From assembly GCA_945905295.1 (NCBI GenBank), contig CAMDPX010000011.1:1-57966 (forward strand): 57,966 nucleotides of DNA, written 5' to 3'. How positions within the stretch are numbered: position 1 is the first letter of the stretch; each line of letters starts with the position of its first letter. The stretch comes from Planctomyces sp. SH-PL62. GTDB lineage: Bacteria; Planctomycetota; Planctomycetia; Planctomycetales; Planctomycetaceae. This document shows positions 1 through 7,952 of this stretch, piece by piece. The translations under genes were made by a program, and so were the position numbers. The notes beneath the pieces were generated by a model. That model had not been told where the DNA came from and did not search any database. It saw only the letters and a program-made list of their open reading frames with translations.

Positions 1-189
1 CCATTCGGCGACTTCGGGGGCGAGCGACCGGCAGGACAGCTTCGCTTCCAAGATGGCTTCGATCTTGGCGAGGATCTTCTCAGCAGCCTTCATCGACGGC
101 TTGCCGATTCGGACGATCGGGCGGTTGCCGTTGCCGTCCGAGAATTGAATCTTGCGATTGCCGGCTTTGTCGGTGCTGATGCTGGCCAT
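1..189 (-). CDS. Tyrosine recombinase (integrase), N-terminal 63 residues only
   Basis: The frame opens with ATG at 189 and is still open at base 1, so the gene continues beyond the left edge. The start MASISTDKAGNRKIQF followed by a basic, Lys-rich helix is the typical N-terminus of planctomycete phage-type integrases (arm-binding region before the SAM-like core-binding domain); I recognise it by pattern. The catalytic R-HxxR-Y domain is not in the window. It lies 21 bp downstream of an HTH gene in the same direction, the same HTH-integrase order as at 41360-43374. Role inferred: integration and excision of the element that covers 1-3986. Confidence 0.72.
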   Translation of the reverse strand, partial: MASISTDKAGNRKIQFSDGNGNRPIVRIGKPSMKAAEKILAKIEAILEAKLSCRSLAPEVAEW

Positions 190-210
190 GTCATTTGCCC
201 TTTCGGCGGA

Positions 211-627
211 TCAGTTTGATTGGGATTCTGTCGCGGCACGCAGACGGCGTTGCCAGTACGCGGGGTCGCGGTTGATTTCGTCCATGAATCGAGCGGCCAT
301 GTCACTCGGCACGTTGAAGCCTTGTTCCCACGCTCGCACCGTTTGCACAGCGACGCCGAGAAAATTCGCGAACAGCTTCTGACTGAGCTTGAGCAAGTCG
401 CGGGTCTTCCGCACGGCCGCCGGGTCATACGACGTGGGTTGCAAGTTGAGTCGGATCGTGCGGACGGTGAGCTTCTCAGAAATCCTCTCGCCACTTTCGA
501 GGGCTTTGGTGAATTTGGTCAATCGGCTGACGATTCGACCGGCCACGCTGCCACCCGGCAACTTGCCGCGCGGTGTTGTCTTGCGTCGGGCTGATTTTCG
601 TTTTTCGATCTTGCGAGGTTTCGGCAT
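211..627 (-). CDS. HTH (XRE/HigA-like) transcriptional regulator
   Basis: This 138-residue protein has a very basic N-terminus (about residues 1-30, Lys/Arg rich) and a C-terminal helix-turn-helix at roughly residues 70-125. The segment reading LSQKLFANFLGVAVQTVRAW is typical of the XRE-type HTH in HigA/NadS-like proteins. It sits just upstream of the integrase and probably controls element genes, integration or copy state (inference). A mutilated copy of its 5' half is present at 7735-7908. No toxin partner is adjacent, so an antitoxin role is not supported here. Confidence 0.7.
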   Translation of the reverse strand: MPKPRKIEKRKSARRKTTPRGKLPGGSVAGRIVSRLTKFTKALESGERISEKLTVRTIRLNLQPTSYDPAAVRKTRDLLKLSQKLFANFLGVAVQTVRAWEQGFNVPSDMAARFMDEINRDPAYWQRRLRAATESQSN

Positions 628-667
628 GTCAGGCGTCCTTTCATGAAGATGCTATCAAATAGCACAA

Positions 668-865
668 TCAACGCAATACAGACCGCTTGGTTGCTGGTCG
701 AACCGATTGTCGGCCGAGTCTCAACCAATCGCGTGTCGAGCCATCGGGAGCGATGACACACCGCCAGAGACATTTCCGGCACTGAGCGCGGCCCGTCGCC
801 ACATCTTCGATTCGCAGGACGGGAGATTGGCAAGACGGGCAGGTCGGTTGTTTGGGTGAGGGCAT
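668..865 (-). CDS. Small zinc-ribbon protein
   Basis: A 65-residue ORF with two CxxC pairs (CPSC near residue 9 and CRKC near residue 34) forming a probable zinc ribbon, followed by a basic tail. It lies between the DUF3987 gene and the HTH gene in the same orientation. The function is unknown; a nucleic-acid-binding accessory protein of the element is a guess. The neighbouring 93 bp (866-958) contain imperfect direct repeats of a cgtcgt-acgacg type rather than a gene. Confidence 0.45.
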   Translation of the reverse strand: MPSPKQPTCPSCQSPVLRIEDVATGRAQCRKCLWRCVIAPDGSTRDWLRLGRQSVRPATKRSVLR

Positions 866-958
866 GGTCGGGACTCCGTTCTGAGGCGTGAGGGGTTACG
901 ACTTGTACGACTTTGACGACGTAAGCCGGTCGGCAGGTCGTAGAAGTCGTCAACGTCG

Positions 959-2335
959 TCAGGTTGTCAGTGTGGGAAACCAGCGTTCGGTCGCGCGTCC
1001 GACTTCGGGAGCGGGATCGTCTTTGCGATAGGCCAGCCCGTTGTCGTGGAGCAATCGCAGAGCTTCGGCGATGTCCCCCGCCGTTTTGTTCTTGTGGAAA
1101 ACTCCGTGGAGCATCTCCGTCCGGGTCAGTCCGACTTCCGGGACTTGCCGCAGCTCTGACAGCAGCGTGTCCGCCGTGCGGTCTCCGAGTGACGATCCGA
1201 AGATGTGCGCCGCCGAGCGTTCGCAGAAGTCCCACAACGCCAAGCCCGCTTCCAAGTGCTGCAACGTGATGACCGGCGACGAATCGAGCAGAGCGTACAG
1301 GCACGCCAGCCGCATGACCTGCGCTTCGGCGCGAGCCGTCACCGCTCCCAGCAATCCGGGTTTGCCGGCCGAGAGCACGTCATAGACGCGGTGCCAGCGA
1401 TCACGAGCTTGATCGTCTCGGTCGAGCCGGCCCCCGCCGGCCGCGAACCTGATGGCCTCGCGCAGCCGGTACACGAACGAATCGAAATCGACTTCGTGAA
1501 TCCGGCCCCCTTCCGGGAGTGACTTCGATCGACGAACGCAGGCCCACAAGAAACGATTGGCGAATCCGTTCGTGTGCTCGGTCTCCGCCATCGCGCGGCG
1601 AAGTTCGTCGCGGGTGACATGGCTCACGATGCTGACGTGTGCTCCGGTTGCTCTTGCCGGCGATGACTTGGTCATTGTTCGCATGTCGCCAGAGTCCCAC
1701 GCTTGGCGCAGGACCGCGGAGAGCGTGTTGCTTTCGCGTCCCATCGACGCGAGCACGCGGACGAATTCCTCTTCGATCACCAACAGCCGCTTGTCCGAGA
1801 CTCCGGGATCGGTCGTGACCTTCTCGTAATCGACAACGCGCCCTTTCTCTTTGACCGGCTGTTGCTGTTCGATGGGATCACGGACCTGCCAAATCAGTCC
1901 TTCGCCGCTGGAAAGCCCGCTCCCGATGCCGTTCGTGGTCCACGGCTCGTCGATCATGCGGAGCACGCGCAGAACGTGACTCCACGAAGATCCTTTGCGT
2001 CCCTTCGATGTGTTCCCCACGAGTGCCAAAAACAGATTGCCGAAGTGCCGATGACTCTCCGCGGCGAAGTGTGCCGCGCGTCCGATCACGTTGCCGAACC
2101 CAACCAAGAATTGCAGCAAGAGCGCGACGGGATCGGCTTCCGTGTGCGGGGCAACCAATGTGACGAACTCACCCGCCAGTCCGTAGAAGGCATCGACCGA
2201 CGGCGGTGCCGGCCAGGCGTCAGCAGCGACCGTGACCTGATGCTCGGCAACGGTCTCTTGAGCCACAGCGATCGGCGCAGCAGGCCGCGACTGGTGACGA
2301 GCATTCTGAGCCAATTGTTTTTTGAGCGATCTCAC
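959..2335 (-). CDS. DUF3987 family ATPase / replication protein of an integrative element
   Basis: This 458-residue protein belongs by pattern to the DUF3987 family, RecA/helicase-like proteins that accompany or are fused to primases in mobile elements. The P-loop-like segment GNTSKGRKGSSW falls near residues 108-120, and an acidic Walker-B-like LLVIEEEFVRVL lies near residue 190. The C-terminal ~90 residues look like a winged-helix domain. Unlike the copy at 38814-41048 there is no prim-pol domain in front. Its start overlaps the stop of the upstream gene (2332-2335), implying translational coupling. Inferred role: element replication or helicase loading. Confidence 0.68.
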   Translation of the reverse strand: MRSLKKQLAQNARHQSRPAAPIAVAQETVAEHQVTVAADAWPAPPSVDAFYGLAGEFVTLVAPHTEADPVALLLQFLVGFGNVIGRAAHFAAESHRHFGNLFLALVGNTSKGRKGSSWSHVLRVLRMIDEPWTTNGIGSGLSSGEGLIWQVRDPIEQQQPVKEKGRVVDYEKVTTDPGVSDKRLLVIEEEFVRVLASMGRESNTLSAVLRQAWDSGDMRTMTKSSPARATGAHVSIVSHVTRDELRRAMAETEHTNGFANRFLWACVRRSKSLPEGGRIHEVDFDSFVYRLREAIRFAAGGGRLDRDDQARDRWHRVYDVLSAGKPGLLGAVTARAEAQVMRLACLYALLDSSPVITLQHLEAGLALWDFCERSAAHIFGSSLGDRTADTLLSELRQVPEVGLTRTEMLHGVFHKNKTAGDIAEALRLLHDNGLAYRKDDPAPEVGRATERWFPTLTT

Positions 2336-2781
2336 GCCGCGCCTCCCATCAAGAGAGCGCGGAACGCGACACGGAAGTCATCATCTTTGGCCAGCGTCAC
2401 GAGCAACCGCTCTTGTTCGCGTTCGGAGAGCAGTTCAATGGGATCGAAGTGGTCCGCCGGCAGGCCGAACATCTCTTCAAGCTGGCTGCGGTGCGGCATC
2501 CAGCCTTGCGAGCGTGTGTATTCCGGCAGAGCCTCAAGGACTGCGATCAGTTCGTCAGCGGTCGATGGTCCGAACGACAACTTGCCGATCCGAATCCCTT
2601 CGCGGACGTACTCGACATAGTCATCCGCAGAAGTAAAATCGGGCTTACGAAAGGGCGAATCGTACATCCCAAGTCCTTTCATCGCGGCTCGGACGGTGAC
2701 ACGTCGCGAGCCGTTTTCATGTGTGGGGGAAGTGCCGGCGTCAACACGATCAGCCGGCGAAAGCGGGCAAAGCGACATCAC
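2332..2781 (-). CDS. Hypothetical protein coupled to the DUF3987 gene
   Basis: No family is recognised. The frame allows starts at 2781 (overlapping the stop of the preceding gene by four bases), 2682 or 2667 (MYDSPFRKPDF). The ATGA overlap favours 2781, but the first ~33 residues are low-complexity and less protein-like, so the shorter forms are possible. The remainder is an acidic, helix-rich domain with an LLSEREQERLLVTLAKDDDF stretch. It occupies the same slot, between excisionase-like protein and DUF3987 protein, as the 140-residue protein at 38289-38711. Confidence 0.5.
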   Translation of the reverse strand: MMSLCPLSPADRVDAGTSPTHENGSRRVTVRAAMKGLGMYDSPFRKPDFTSADDYVEYVREGIRIGKLSFGPSTADELIAVLEALPEYTRSQGWMPHRSQLEEMFGLPADHFDPIELLSEREQERLLVTLAKDDDFRVAFRALLMGGAA

Positions 2782-3023
2782 GCCTGCGAGGTGGATTGCT
2801 GCTCAACAGCGGCGAGCCAAGCCTCAAGCGCGGAGCGGCGGATCAGCACGCGGCCACCGATGCGACACACCGGGAGCTTCGGCAGATACTCGGCCGGACC
2901 ATCCGCAAAGAACTTCCGCAGGTGACGGTCAGAACAGCCGGCGAGCTTCGCAGCCGTCTTGAGGTCATCAACCAAAGGCGCAACTTCGCTTTCACGATGC
3001 GGGACAAGGGAAACAGCAGGCAT
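2778..3023 (-). CDS. Excisionase-like helix-turn-helix protein
   Basis: The frame extends to 3053, but the start at 3023 (MPAVSLVPHRE) is chosen because GGAG lies eight bases upstream on the coding strand. The 81-residue product carries an HTH_17/AlpA-type motif: AAKLAGCSDRHLRKFF followed by the beta-wing GGRVLIRRSALEAWL. Such proteins act as excisionases or as small transcription factors of integrative elements. The stop overlaps the next gene by four bases. A protein of the same type occupies the equivalent position at 37978-38292. Confidence 0.65.
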   Translation of the reverse strand: MPAVSLVPHRESEVAPLVDDLKTAAKLAGCSDRHLRKFFADGPAEYLPKLPVCRIGGRVLIRRSALEAWLAAVEQQSTSQA

Positions 3024-3140
3024 CACACATTCTCCTTTTGAATCGAGCGTCAATCACCGTGACAGACGCGATTCGCACAGAATGTGGAGCAGAATCGGAA
3101 CTCGAAATCTCCGTCCGTCCCGTGGGGACCGCGGGGACGA

Positions 3141-3986
3141 CTACTTGTTGTTCTCTTTTTTCAATTCGCGAAGCACGTTGCCGACTTTGGCGTTGCTCAT
3201 CTTGATTCCATTCTTTGTCAGTGCTTCGCGGAAGGCATCACGAGAAGGATTCTTTGTTGCCATCTTTGTGAGAACCTGTCGGCCATTCTCAAGATCAGCC
3301 GGCGTCGGCGAATCATCGCGCGGTTGCTGGTGATTCGCTGCCGGAATGCCGTCGCCTTTGATGTCCGAGACGAGCAGTTGTTCCAACGCCTTGGCCGATG
3401 TTGTGAACACATTGAATGGGAGCGACATCGCAGTGATTGCGCGGTGAACTTGTTGAGGTTGAACACGCAACGTCGAATAGACCAGCGACAACCATCGGGA
3501 ATCGGTTCGATCAAATCTCAATGACTGCCAACCACCGTCCGGCATCTTTTGAACGGGCGGAACGTCCGTGAATTCGTTCGCTGCTTCGGTCGCAAGTTCT
3601 GCGAACAAGTCGATCTCAGGACGTAGCCCTACCTCTCGTTCGTCATTCCGTTCGATGCCGAAAGCTCCGATCCATTTTTCTCCACCCAACGACATCAAAT
3701 GATGGTCAACGAGCCACGGGGACAAGTCGGCTGCCAGACCGTCGAGAACGATCGTCCAACAGTCGCGAAGATTCTTCTCGTGATGAGCAACGTCGGTCGG
3801 GTCGTCGCTCCACTGTTCAGCGAAAACGAAGTGCGACTCAGCCCACGGCAACAACTCTTTGAGATGCTCAGGTTTCTTGAACTTCGCCGCGAAATGAAGC
3901 ACTCGCGGATACTTTTCCGCAGCGTCCCCAAACCGGCGATGCAACATCGTAAGGCGCTCGCGCCGCCAATCGTCTTCGGTTGGCAC
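3141..3986 (-). CDS. Hypothetical protein, first gene of the element operon
   Basis: This 281-residue protein has no membrane segment or signal peptide and no family I can name. It is rich in charged residues; the last ~50 residues (from NGRQVLTKMATKNPSRDAF) resemble a small winged-helix DNA-binding tail ending in a Lys-rich coil. It is separated from the excisionase-like gene by 117 bp. By position it corresponds to the hypothetical protein at 37223-37885, which also precedes an excisionase-like gene. A role in element regulation is only inferred. Confidence 0.5.
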   Translation of the reverse strand: MPTEDDWRRERLTMLHRRFGDAAEKYPRVLHFAAKFKKPEHLKELLPWAESHFVFAEQWSDDPTDVAHHEKNLRDCWTIVLDGLAADLSPWLVDHHLMSLGGEKWIGAFGIERNDEREVGLRPEIDLFAELATEAANEFTDVPPVQKMPDGGWQSLRFDRTDSRWLSLVYSTLRVQPQQVHRAITAMSLPFNVFTTSAKALEQLLVSDIKGDGIPAANHQQPRDDSPTPADLENGRQVLTKMATKNPSRDAFREALTKNGIKMSNAKVGNVLRELKKENNK

Positions 3987-4207
3987 ATCTCACCCCTGTC
4001 TGTGAGCGGGCCGAGCCGGGCGAGTCGTGAGACAGACAGAAACTCACGACTTCAAGCCCGGATCGCATTCGGCCGAATGCTGTAGCTACTCAGCACGCGG
4101 CAACCCGATCAGCGGATTGTCACCAAGAGGCGGCAACATTCAAGCAAAGCGATTTCGCAACTGCATCGAATGCGCCCCGATCAGAACGCAGTACCCGTGG
4201 ATGCAAG

Positions 4208-6031
4208 CTACGGACCCACCAGCAGGTCTCCACGCCGCACCTCGTCTCTGTTCACGCGGTGAAGCAGCAACCCTATGTTTTGACCTGCGTTCGCCTTGGT
4301 CAATTGCTTGTTAAAGATTTCAATTCCTTCGATTACGACCTTCCTCACCGTCCGTCCTGGCGCACGTCTGAGTTGAACCTCGTCGCCAATTTCGACCGTA
4401 CCCTGCTCAATCCGTCCGGTGACGATCGTACCGCGACCCTCGATTGCAAAGACGTCCTCGATCGCCATAAGAAACGTGGGGGCAATTGGAATTTCGGCAA
4501 GCGATGCCGCCGTCCCGATTCCTAACGCTTCGCTTGATGCATCGGCATTCTCGTGCGCTCGCCCAGCCGCCGACATGCCAGCAATGAGACGGTTGGAGTC
4601 TGCAACTTCCCGTTTTTCTCCAACCGCTGCCGTCAGGATCCCGAATTTATCGCTCGATAGGTCGGCATTCTCGTTGGCTCGCCCAGCCGCCGACATTCCT
4701 GCAATAAGTGAGTTGCCTCTTTTTTTCTGTCGCTGACGTTCGGGGATCCGTCCGAGCGCCTCCCGGCGCGACACATTCGGCCGTGCGAGGAAATCGGGGA
4801 CACTCCGTCCTTTTGCAATGGTCTCACCACCGCGGCTTGATTCGGGACGAATCTCGGAATTCGGCTGCGGGGCCTTATGTGACGCGGGGATTCGGAGTTC
4901 GATTCCGCATTGCGGGCACTTTGCTTGACGATCCGCGATTCGCCGCTTGACCTTCAATGATGCTTGGCAGTTGTCGCACTTGGTCAAGAACCAGTCGTCA
5001 GGTTCCACGCGCGGAGTATTCGCCTGACGCGGTGACGCTTCACGTTCCACATGCGAGGGGTCGGTGATTCCCTCGCCCGGTGCCCATCCCAATTTGGACA
5101 AGCAGTCGTACACCCGCTCCAGCCGTCGCGTATTTCGGTCATCGACAGATCGGTCTTGGGCGGATTGCGTGATGACGCTGGCGAATGCCTTCGCGTGGAC
5201 CCACCGAATTTGTTCGACAGTCAGTCCAAGGCGATGACGTTCGTTTCGCAATTCCTCGACCTTGGTTTCGGTGATCTCCAATTCGGTGACGATCGTTGAA
5301 ATCGCGTCCCAGTATTCAGCAACGGCGTGCCGAGTCGAATCGAAGGCGCTCTCTGGTACGTCGCCAACTTGTGAACGCAGTTGATTCAACGGGCGACGCG
5401 CGAATCCCGATGGTGCCGGAAATGGATCATTCGCGAAGCTGCTGACGAACTTGTAGTCCTTGAGTCTGGCCAGATCGCCAAACGTCGTGATTCCCTGCGC
5501 TCGCGCGGTCTCAAGATACTTGGCGAGAAGTAATCCTGATGCCAAGGCGTCGGCGGAAGCGATATGGGATCCTTCAAGTTCGACTCCGTGAAGGCGACAC
5601 GCTTCCCCAAGTTTGCACGTCTCTCCCAATCCCAGCATCGTCCGAAGGTACATCAAGCAAAAGTGTGGCGGCTCGTGGTAAATCCCCACATTACCAAGTT
5701 CGTAGTTCAGAAACTTGATGTCGAAATACACGTTGTACGCAGCGACGACACACCCACTCAAAACGGCGAGAAGGTCTCCGACGATTTCTTCAAATTGAGG
5801 AGCATTGGCGACGTCTTGATCGGTGATCCCGTGAATATCCGTCGCAGCCATTGACCTCATCGGGTTCACGAGCGAGTCGAACACAATTCGCGGTTGTTCG
5901 CCGGGGTCGAGACGTACCACCGAAACCTCGACAACGCGGTCGATGCCAGGATTCAAGCCGGTTGTTTCAAAGTCGATAATTGCGATCGGAGTTTCGTCGA
6001 GCGCAAAAGCAGTGATGCCGTTGAGAGCCAT
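4208..6031 (-). CDS. DnaQ-like 3'-5' exonuclease / zinc ribbon / EF-Tu domain-2 fusion
   Basis: About 607 residues; the ATG at 6031 (MALNGITAFAL) is preferred to an upstream in-frame start because the exonuclease fold begins directly after it. Residues ~15-190 are a DEDDh exonuclease: ExoI DFETTG, ExoII NVYFDIKF and ExoIII HIASADALASG are visible. Residues ~350-375 hold a CxxC...CxxC zinc ribbon. A linker contains an imperfect duplication of LIAGMSAAGRA..ENAD. The last ~90 residues match EF-Tu domain II (FLMAIEDVFAIEGRGTIVTG, then NIGLLLHRVNRDEVRRGDLL) without any GTPase domain. Function unknown; DNA/RNA trimming with ribosome or tRNA contact is speculation. Confidence 0.72.
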   Translation of the reverse strand: MALNGITAFALDETPIAIIDFETTGLNPGIDRVVEVSVVRLDPGEQPRIVFDSLVNPMRSMAATDIHGITDQDVANAPQFEEIVGDLLAVLSGCVVAAYNVYFDIKFLNYELGNVGIYHEPPHFCLMYLRTMLGLGETCKLGEACRLHGVELEGSHIASADALASGLLLAKYLETARAQGITTFGDLARLKDYKFVSSFANDPFPAPSGFARRPLNQLRSQVGDVPESAFDSTRHAVAEYWDAISTIVTELEITETKVEELRNERHRLGLTVEQIRWVHAKAFASVITQSAQDRSVDDRNTRRLERVYDCLSKLGWAPGEGITDPSHVEREASPRQANTPRVEPDDWFLTKCDNCQASLKVKRRIADRQAKCPQCGIELRIPASHKAPQPNSEIRPESSRGGETIAKGRSVPDFLARPNVSRREALGRIPERQRQKKRGNSLIAGMSAAGRANENADLSSDKFGILTAAVGEKREVADSNRLIAGMSAAGRAHENADASSEALGIGTAASLAEIPIAPTFLMAIEDVFAIEGRGTIVTGRIEQGTVEIGDEVQLRRAPGRTVRKVVIEGIEIFNKQLTKANAGQNIGLLLHRVNRDEVRRGDLLVGP

Positions 6032-6364
6032 TTGAGTGCCGGCCGGAGCTACGGTCTTCGGGTTCTGGAGCCGACATCGCAATCGCTTGGCTGGTGTTCG
6101 TCAACCGTCCCATCGTCGAACTGTGTGCGGCGAAGGTGTCCCGGCAACAACGGCAGGTCGTCGCGGGGCGATACCGTTTTCGAGTTATTCTTGCACGCGA
6201 AAAAAAATCGCGTCGCCGTGAAAATTCCGCGAATGGGCGTCGCCCCACCCCGGCGTACACTATGGCAAAGAACCTATGGGGCGGGGTGAGCGGGCAGCAA
6301 TTTATCCAGCGTCCGCCGTCGTGGGCAGCCGGGAACACGTCGTCAACGTCGTAGCCCGCGATCT
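6032..6364. other. Intergenic stretch, no gene seen
   Basis: No convincing coding frame was found in these ~330 bp. It contains a short A-tract flanked by gcg/cgc and GC-rich imperfect repeats. It separates the exonuclease fusion gene from a PIN-domain remnant; the promoter of 4208-6031 should lie at its low-coordinate end. Confidence 0.4.
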
Positions 6365-6592
6365 TCACGCCTTGAACGGGTTGATGATCTTCACGCCGTC
6401 GATGTCGGCTCCGTGCTGCATGTCTTCGGAGTAGAGCCGGGTGACTCCGGCGTCGGCGCAGGCGGCGAGCAACAGGCTGTCCCAATGCGACAGGCTGAAA
6501 CGCTCGTAGAGTTCCAGTACATGATCGAAGACGACAGCCCGCGGAGTCTTGATCGGGAAGATGCCGCGAAAGCTCTGGATGTCGTTCGTCAC
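6365..6592 (-). pseudogene. PIN-domain (VapC-like) toxin, C-terminal remnant
   Basis: The 75 residues from a GTG at 6592 match the C-terminal half of PIN ribonucleases: LSHWDSLLLAACADAGVTRL has the second conserved Asp, and LYSEDMQHG carries the acidic residues before the final strand. The frame can be followed back only to an in-frame stop near 6624, where it runs into the end of the HicA-like gene. The N-terminal half with the first catalytic Asp is therefore missing. It is probably a decayed toxin whose 5' part was replaced when the HicAB pair arrived. Confidence 0.6.
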
Positions 6593-6628
6593 GACTTCGG
6601 CGGAGATGCGTTTTCTTGGCCGTCCAGG

Positions 6629-6886
6629 TCACGCTTGACCAAAGAACTCGTCATCGGAGACGCCGTCTTCGGGCGTCAGGCGAAACTTGCGGCGGGCACC
6701 TTTCACATAGGCGGGATTCACGTCTTTGCCGTGAATCGGAATCGGGTAGGTGAATTCGCCGTCGTCGAACTGTTTGAAAAACAGCGTGTGGCTCCCTTTG
6801 CCGCGCGACGAGTCTTCCTCAACGCCGTAGCGTCTCAGACTGCGGCGGAGTTCGTGGATCGTCACACGACGTTTCGCCATCGCCAC
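6629..6886 (-). CDS. hicA: HicA-like mRNA interferase toxin
   Basis: This 85-residue protein (a start at 6880 is also possible) has the HicA double-stranded-RNA-binding-like layout: an N-terminal helix (TIHELRRSLRRYGVEE) and the motif RGKGSHTLFF with the catalytic-type His, followed by a beta hairpin. The C-terminal extension of about 25 residues is longer than in classical HicA. It lies 3 bp downstream of the HicB-like gene on the same strand, so the antitoxin is translated first. HicA toxins cleave mRNA or tmRNA and arrest growth; the activity here is inferred from the family. Confidence 0.72.
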   Translation of the reverse strand: MAMAKRRVTIHELRRSLRRYGVEEDSSRGKGSHTLFFKQFDDGEFTYPIPIHGKDVNPAYVKGARRKFRLTPEDGVSDDEFFGQA

Positions 6887-6889
6887 GTC

Positions 6890-7255
6890 CTACGCCGAGA
6901 CCAAATCACCGGGCACCGAGTGCGGCGAGTCCCAATTCTCGCGGAACTCGCGGACGTCCGCCCGTTCGATCACTACGTCGGGCGAGAGCGAGGGGATGTT
7001 CAACTCGCATTCCGCAACGTCGTGACCGGCCGCGAACCTCGCCAGGCACTCGCCGCTGGCGGGAGTAAACAGATTCGCTAAGTTTTGGTTCTGTCGAGTG
7101 GCTTCCAACTGTGTGACGATCGCTTCCGACAGCAGTTGCAACGCGGCCTCGCGAGTGCCGGCGCATCCGACAAGATCGAACTCCAAACAATGAGCGACCC
7201 ATTCGCCGTCTTCCTCATAGAACACGACACGCAACGGCACACGAAGAGCGTTCAT
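6890..7255 (-). CDS. hicB: HicB-like antitoxin
   Basis: The 121-residue protein begins with the HicB partial RNase-H fold: VVFYEEDGEWVAHCLEFDLV matches the G.W.A.c.e.dg..a.G pattern, then TREAALQLLSEAI. The C-terminal half is Asp/Glu-rich and lacks an obvious ribbon-helix-helix or HTH, so DNA autoregulation is uncertain. It is adjacent to the HicA-like gene and presumably binds and neutralises it. The four-base overlap with a small upstream frame (7252-7437) may be incidental. Confidence 0.68.
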   Translation of the reverse strand: MNALRVPLRVVFYEEDGEWVAHCLEFDLVGCAGTREAALQLLSEAIVTQLEATRQNQNLANLFTPASGECLARFAAGHDVAECELNIPSLSPDVVIERADVREFRENWDSPHSVPGDLVSA

Positions 7256-7437
7256 CTCTCGACCCTCAAACGGACTATCTCACGAACCAAGCCGCGCCCT
7301 TGTTCGGGCGATGTCTCACCGCAGACTACTTCATTCATCAAACCGTTGAAATCGTAGAAGAGCCGCGATCGAAGTCCACCAGAATGCCCGCCTCCGCCAC
7401 GAGCCATGCCCGCTTCATCGCGATTCTCTCTGCCCAA
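7252..7437 (-). CDS. Small uncertain ORF upstream of the HicB-like gene
   Basis: A 61-residue frame with Gly/Arg-rich composition and no recognisable domain. Its stop overlaps the HicB-like start by four bases and its own start overlaps the end of the integrase-tail frame at 7415-7738, which is the only argument for it. It may be a leader peptide, a remnant or simply an open shadow. Confidence 0.2.
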   Translation of the reverse strand: MGRENRDEAGMARGGGGHSGGLRSRLFYDFNGLMNEVVCGETSPEQGRGLVREIVRLRVER

Positions 7438-7738
7438 CCGGTGCCACGTCAGTCCTCACGTCGTTGAAGTCGTCAACGTCGTAGGGTCGTAGCCCCGCCA
7501 GCGTGAGCATCTCGCCCTTCACGTCATCCGCCAGAGCCGGCCAAACTTCGATCAGCCGAGCGAGCCACGGATCAACAACGCCGCCAAGTGAGTCTGATTG
7601 TGAGTCGCCTTGACCAGCAACCTGCGATTTTCCCGGCGATTCTTGCGAGAGTTCAGCTCCCCTAGGGGGTACTGACAACGAGTGCCTGAGAACACTCCAC
7701 GGAAAGCCCCGGAAACTCCGGGGCTTTTTCGTTTTCAC
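7415..7738 (-). pseudogene. Integrase C-terminal tail remnant
   Basis: A 107-residue frame from a GTG at 7738. The middle (LARLIEVWPALADDVKGEML) resembles the C-terminal tail found after the catalytic domain of planctomycete integrases, and the preceding PPRGAELSQ segment is what antisense translation of a tRNA 3' end typically gives. No recombinase catalytic residues are present. It directly follows the 5' remnant of an HTH gene (7735-7908), giving the HTH-integrase order seen in both full elements with everything in between deleted. I read it as the scar of a third element. Confidence 0.45.
7706..7724. terminator. Hairpin flanked by A and T tracts, possible bidirectional terminator
   Basis: An 8-bp GC-rich stem (gccccgga / tccggggc, loop aac) is preceded by AAA and followed by TTTTT, the usual shape of a rho-independent terminator readable in either direction. 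It lies inside the N-terminal part of the integrase-tail frame, which suggests that frame is not translated from its first codon. Confidence 0.55.
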
Positions 7739-7908
7739 GCAGCGACGTCCGCCGTTGGGTAAACGTGATGAGAGACCGCCGCGTCGCCTTCGAGGGCATT
7801 GGTGGAAGCCGTCAATCGGCTGACGATCCGACCGGCCACGCTGCCAGCCGGCGACTTGCCGCGCGACGTCGTCTTGCGTCGGACTGGCTTTCGTTTGGTG
7901 AGTTTCAT
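7735..7908 (-). pseudogene. 5' remnant of the HTH regulator gene (copy of 211-627)
   Basis: From ATG at 7908 the 57-codon frame reads MKLTKRKPVRRKTTSRGK and then GSVAGRIVSRLT, closely matching the basic N-terminus of the regulator at 211-627; the DNA is clearly similar over ~120 bp. The HTH itself is absent and the frame ends in unrelated sequence that overlaps the start of the integrase tail. This is a deletion derivative of a paralogous element. Confidence 0.6.
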
Positions 7909-7952
7909 CATCGTCCCTTTCGTGGTCAGGCCGTCGCTTCAGAGCTTCACGA

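Noticed and set aside
3695-4314. Plus-strand frames opposite the element genes
   Set aside because: No ribosome-binding site or domain; they are shadows of 3141-3986 and of the exonuclease fusion gene's end.
7706-7724. Rho-independent terminator specifically for the ROCO gene
   Set aside because: The ROCO stop is at 7953, about 230 bp away, with the HTH remnant in between; the hairpin more likely belongs to the old element end.
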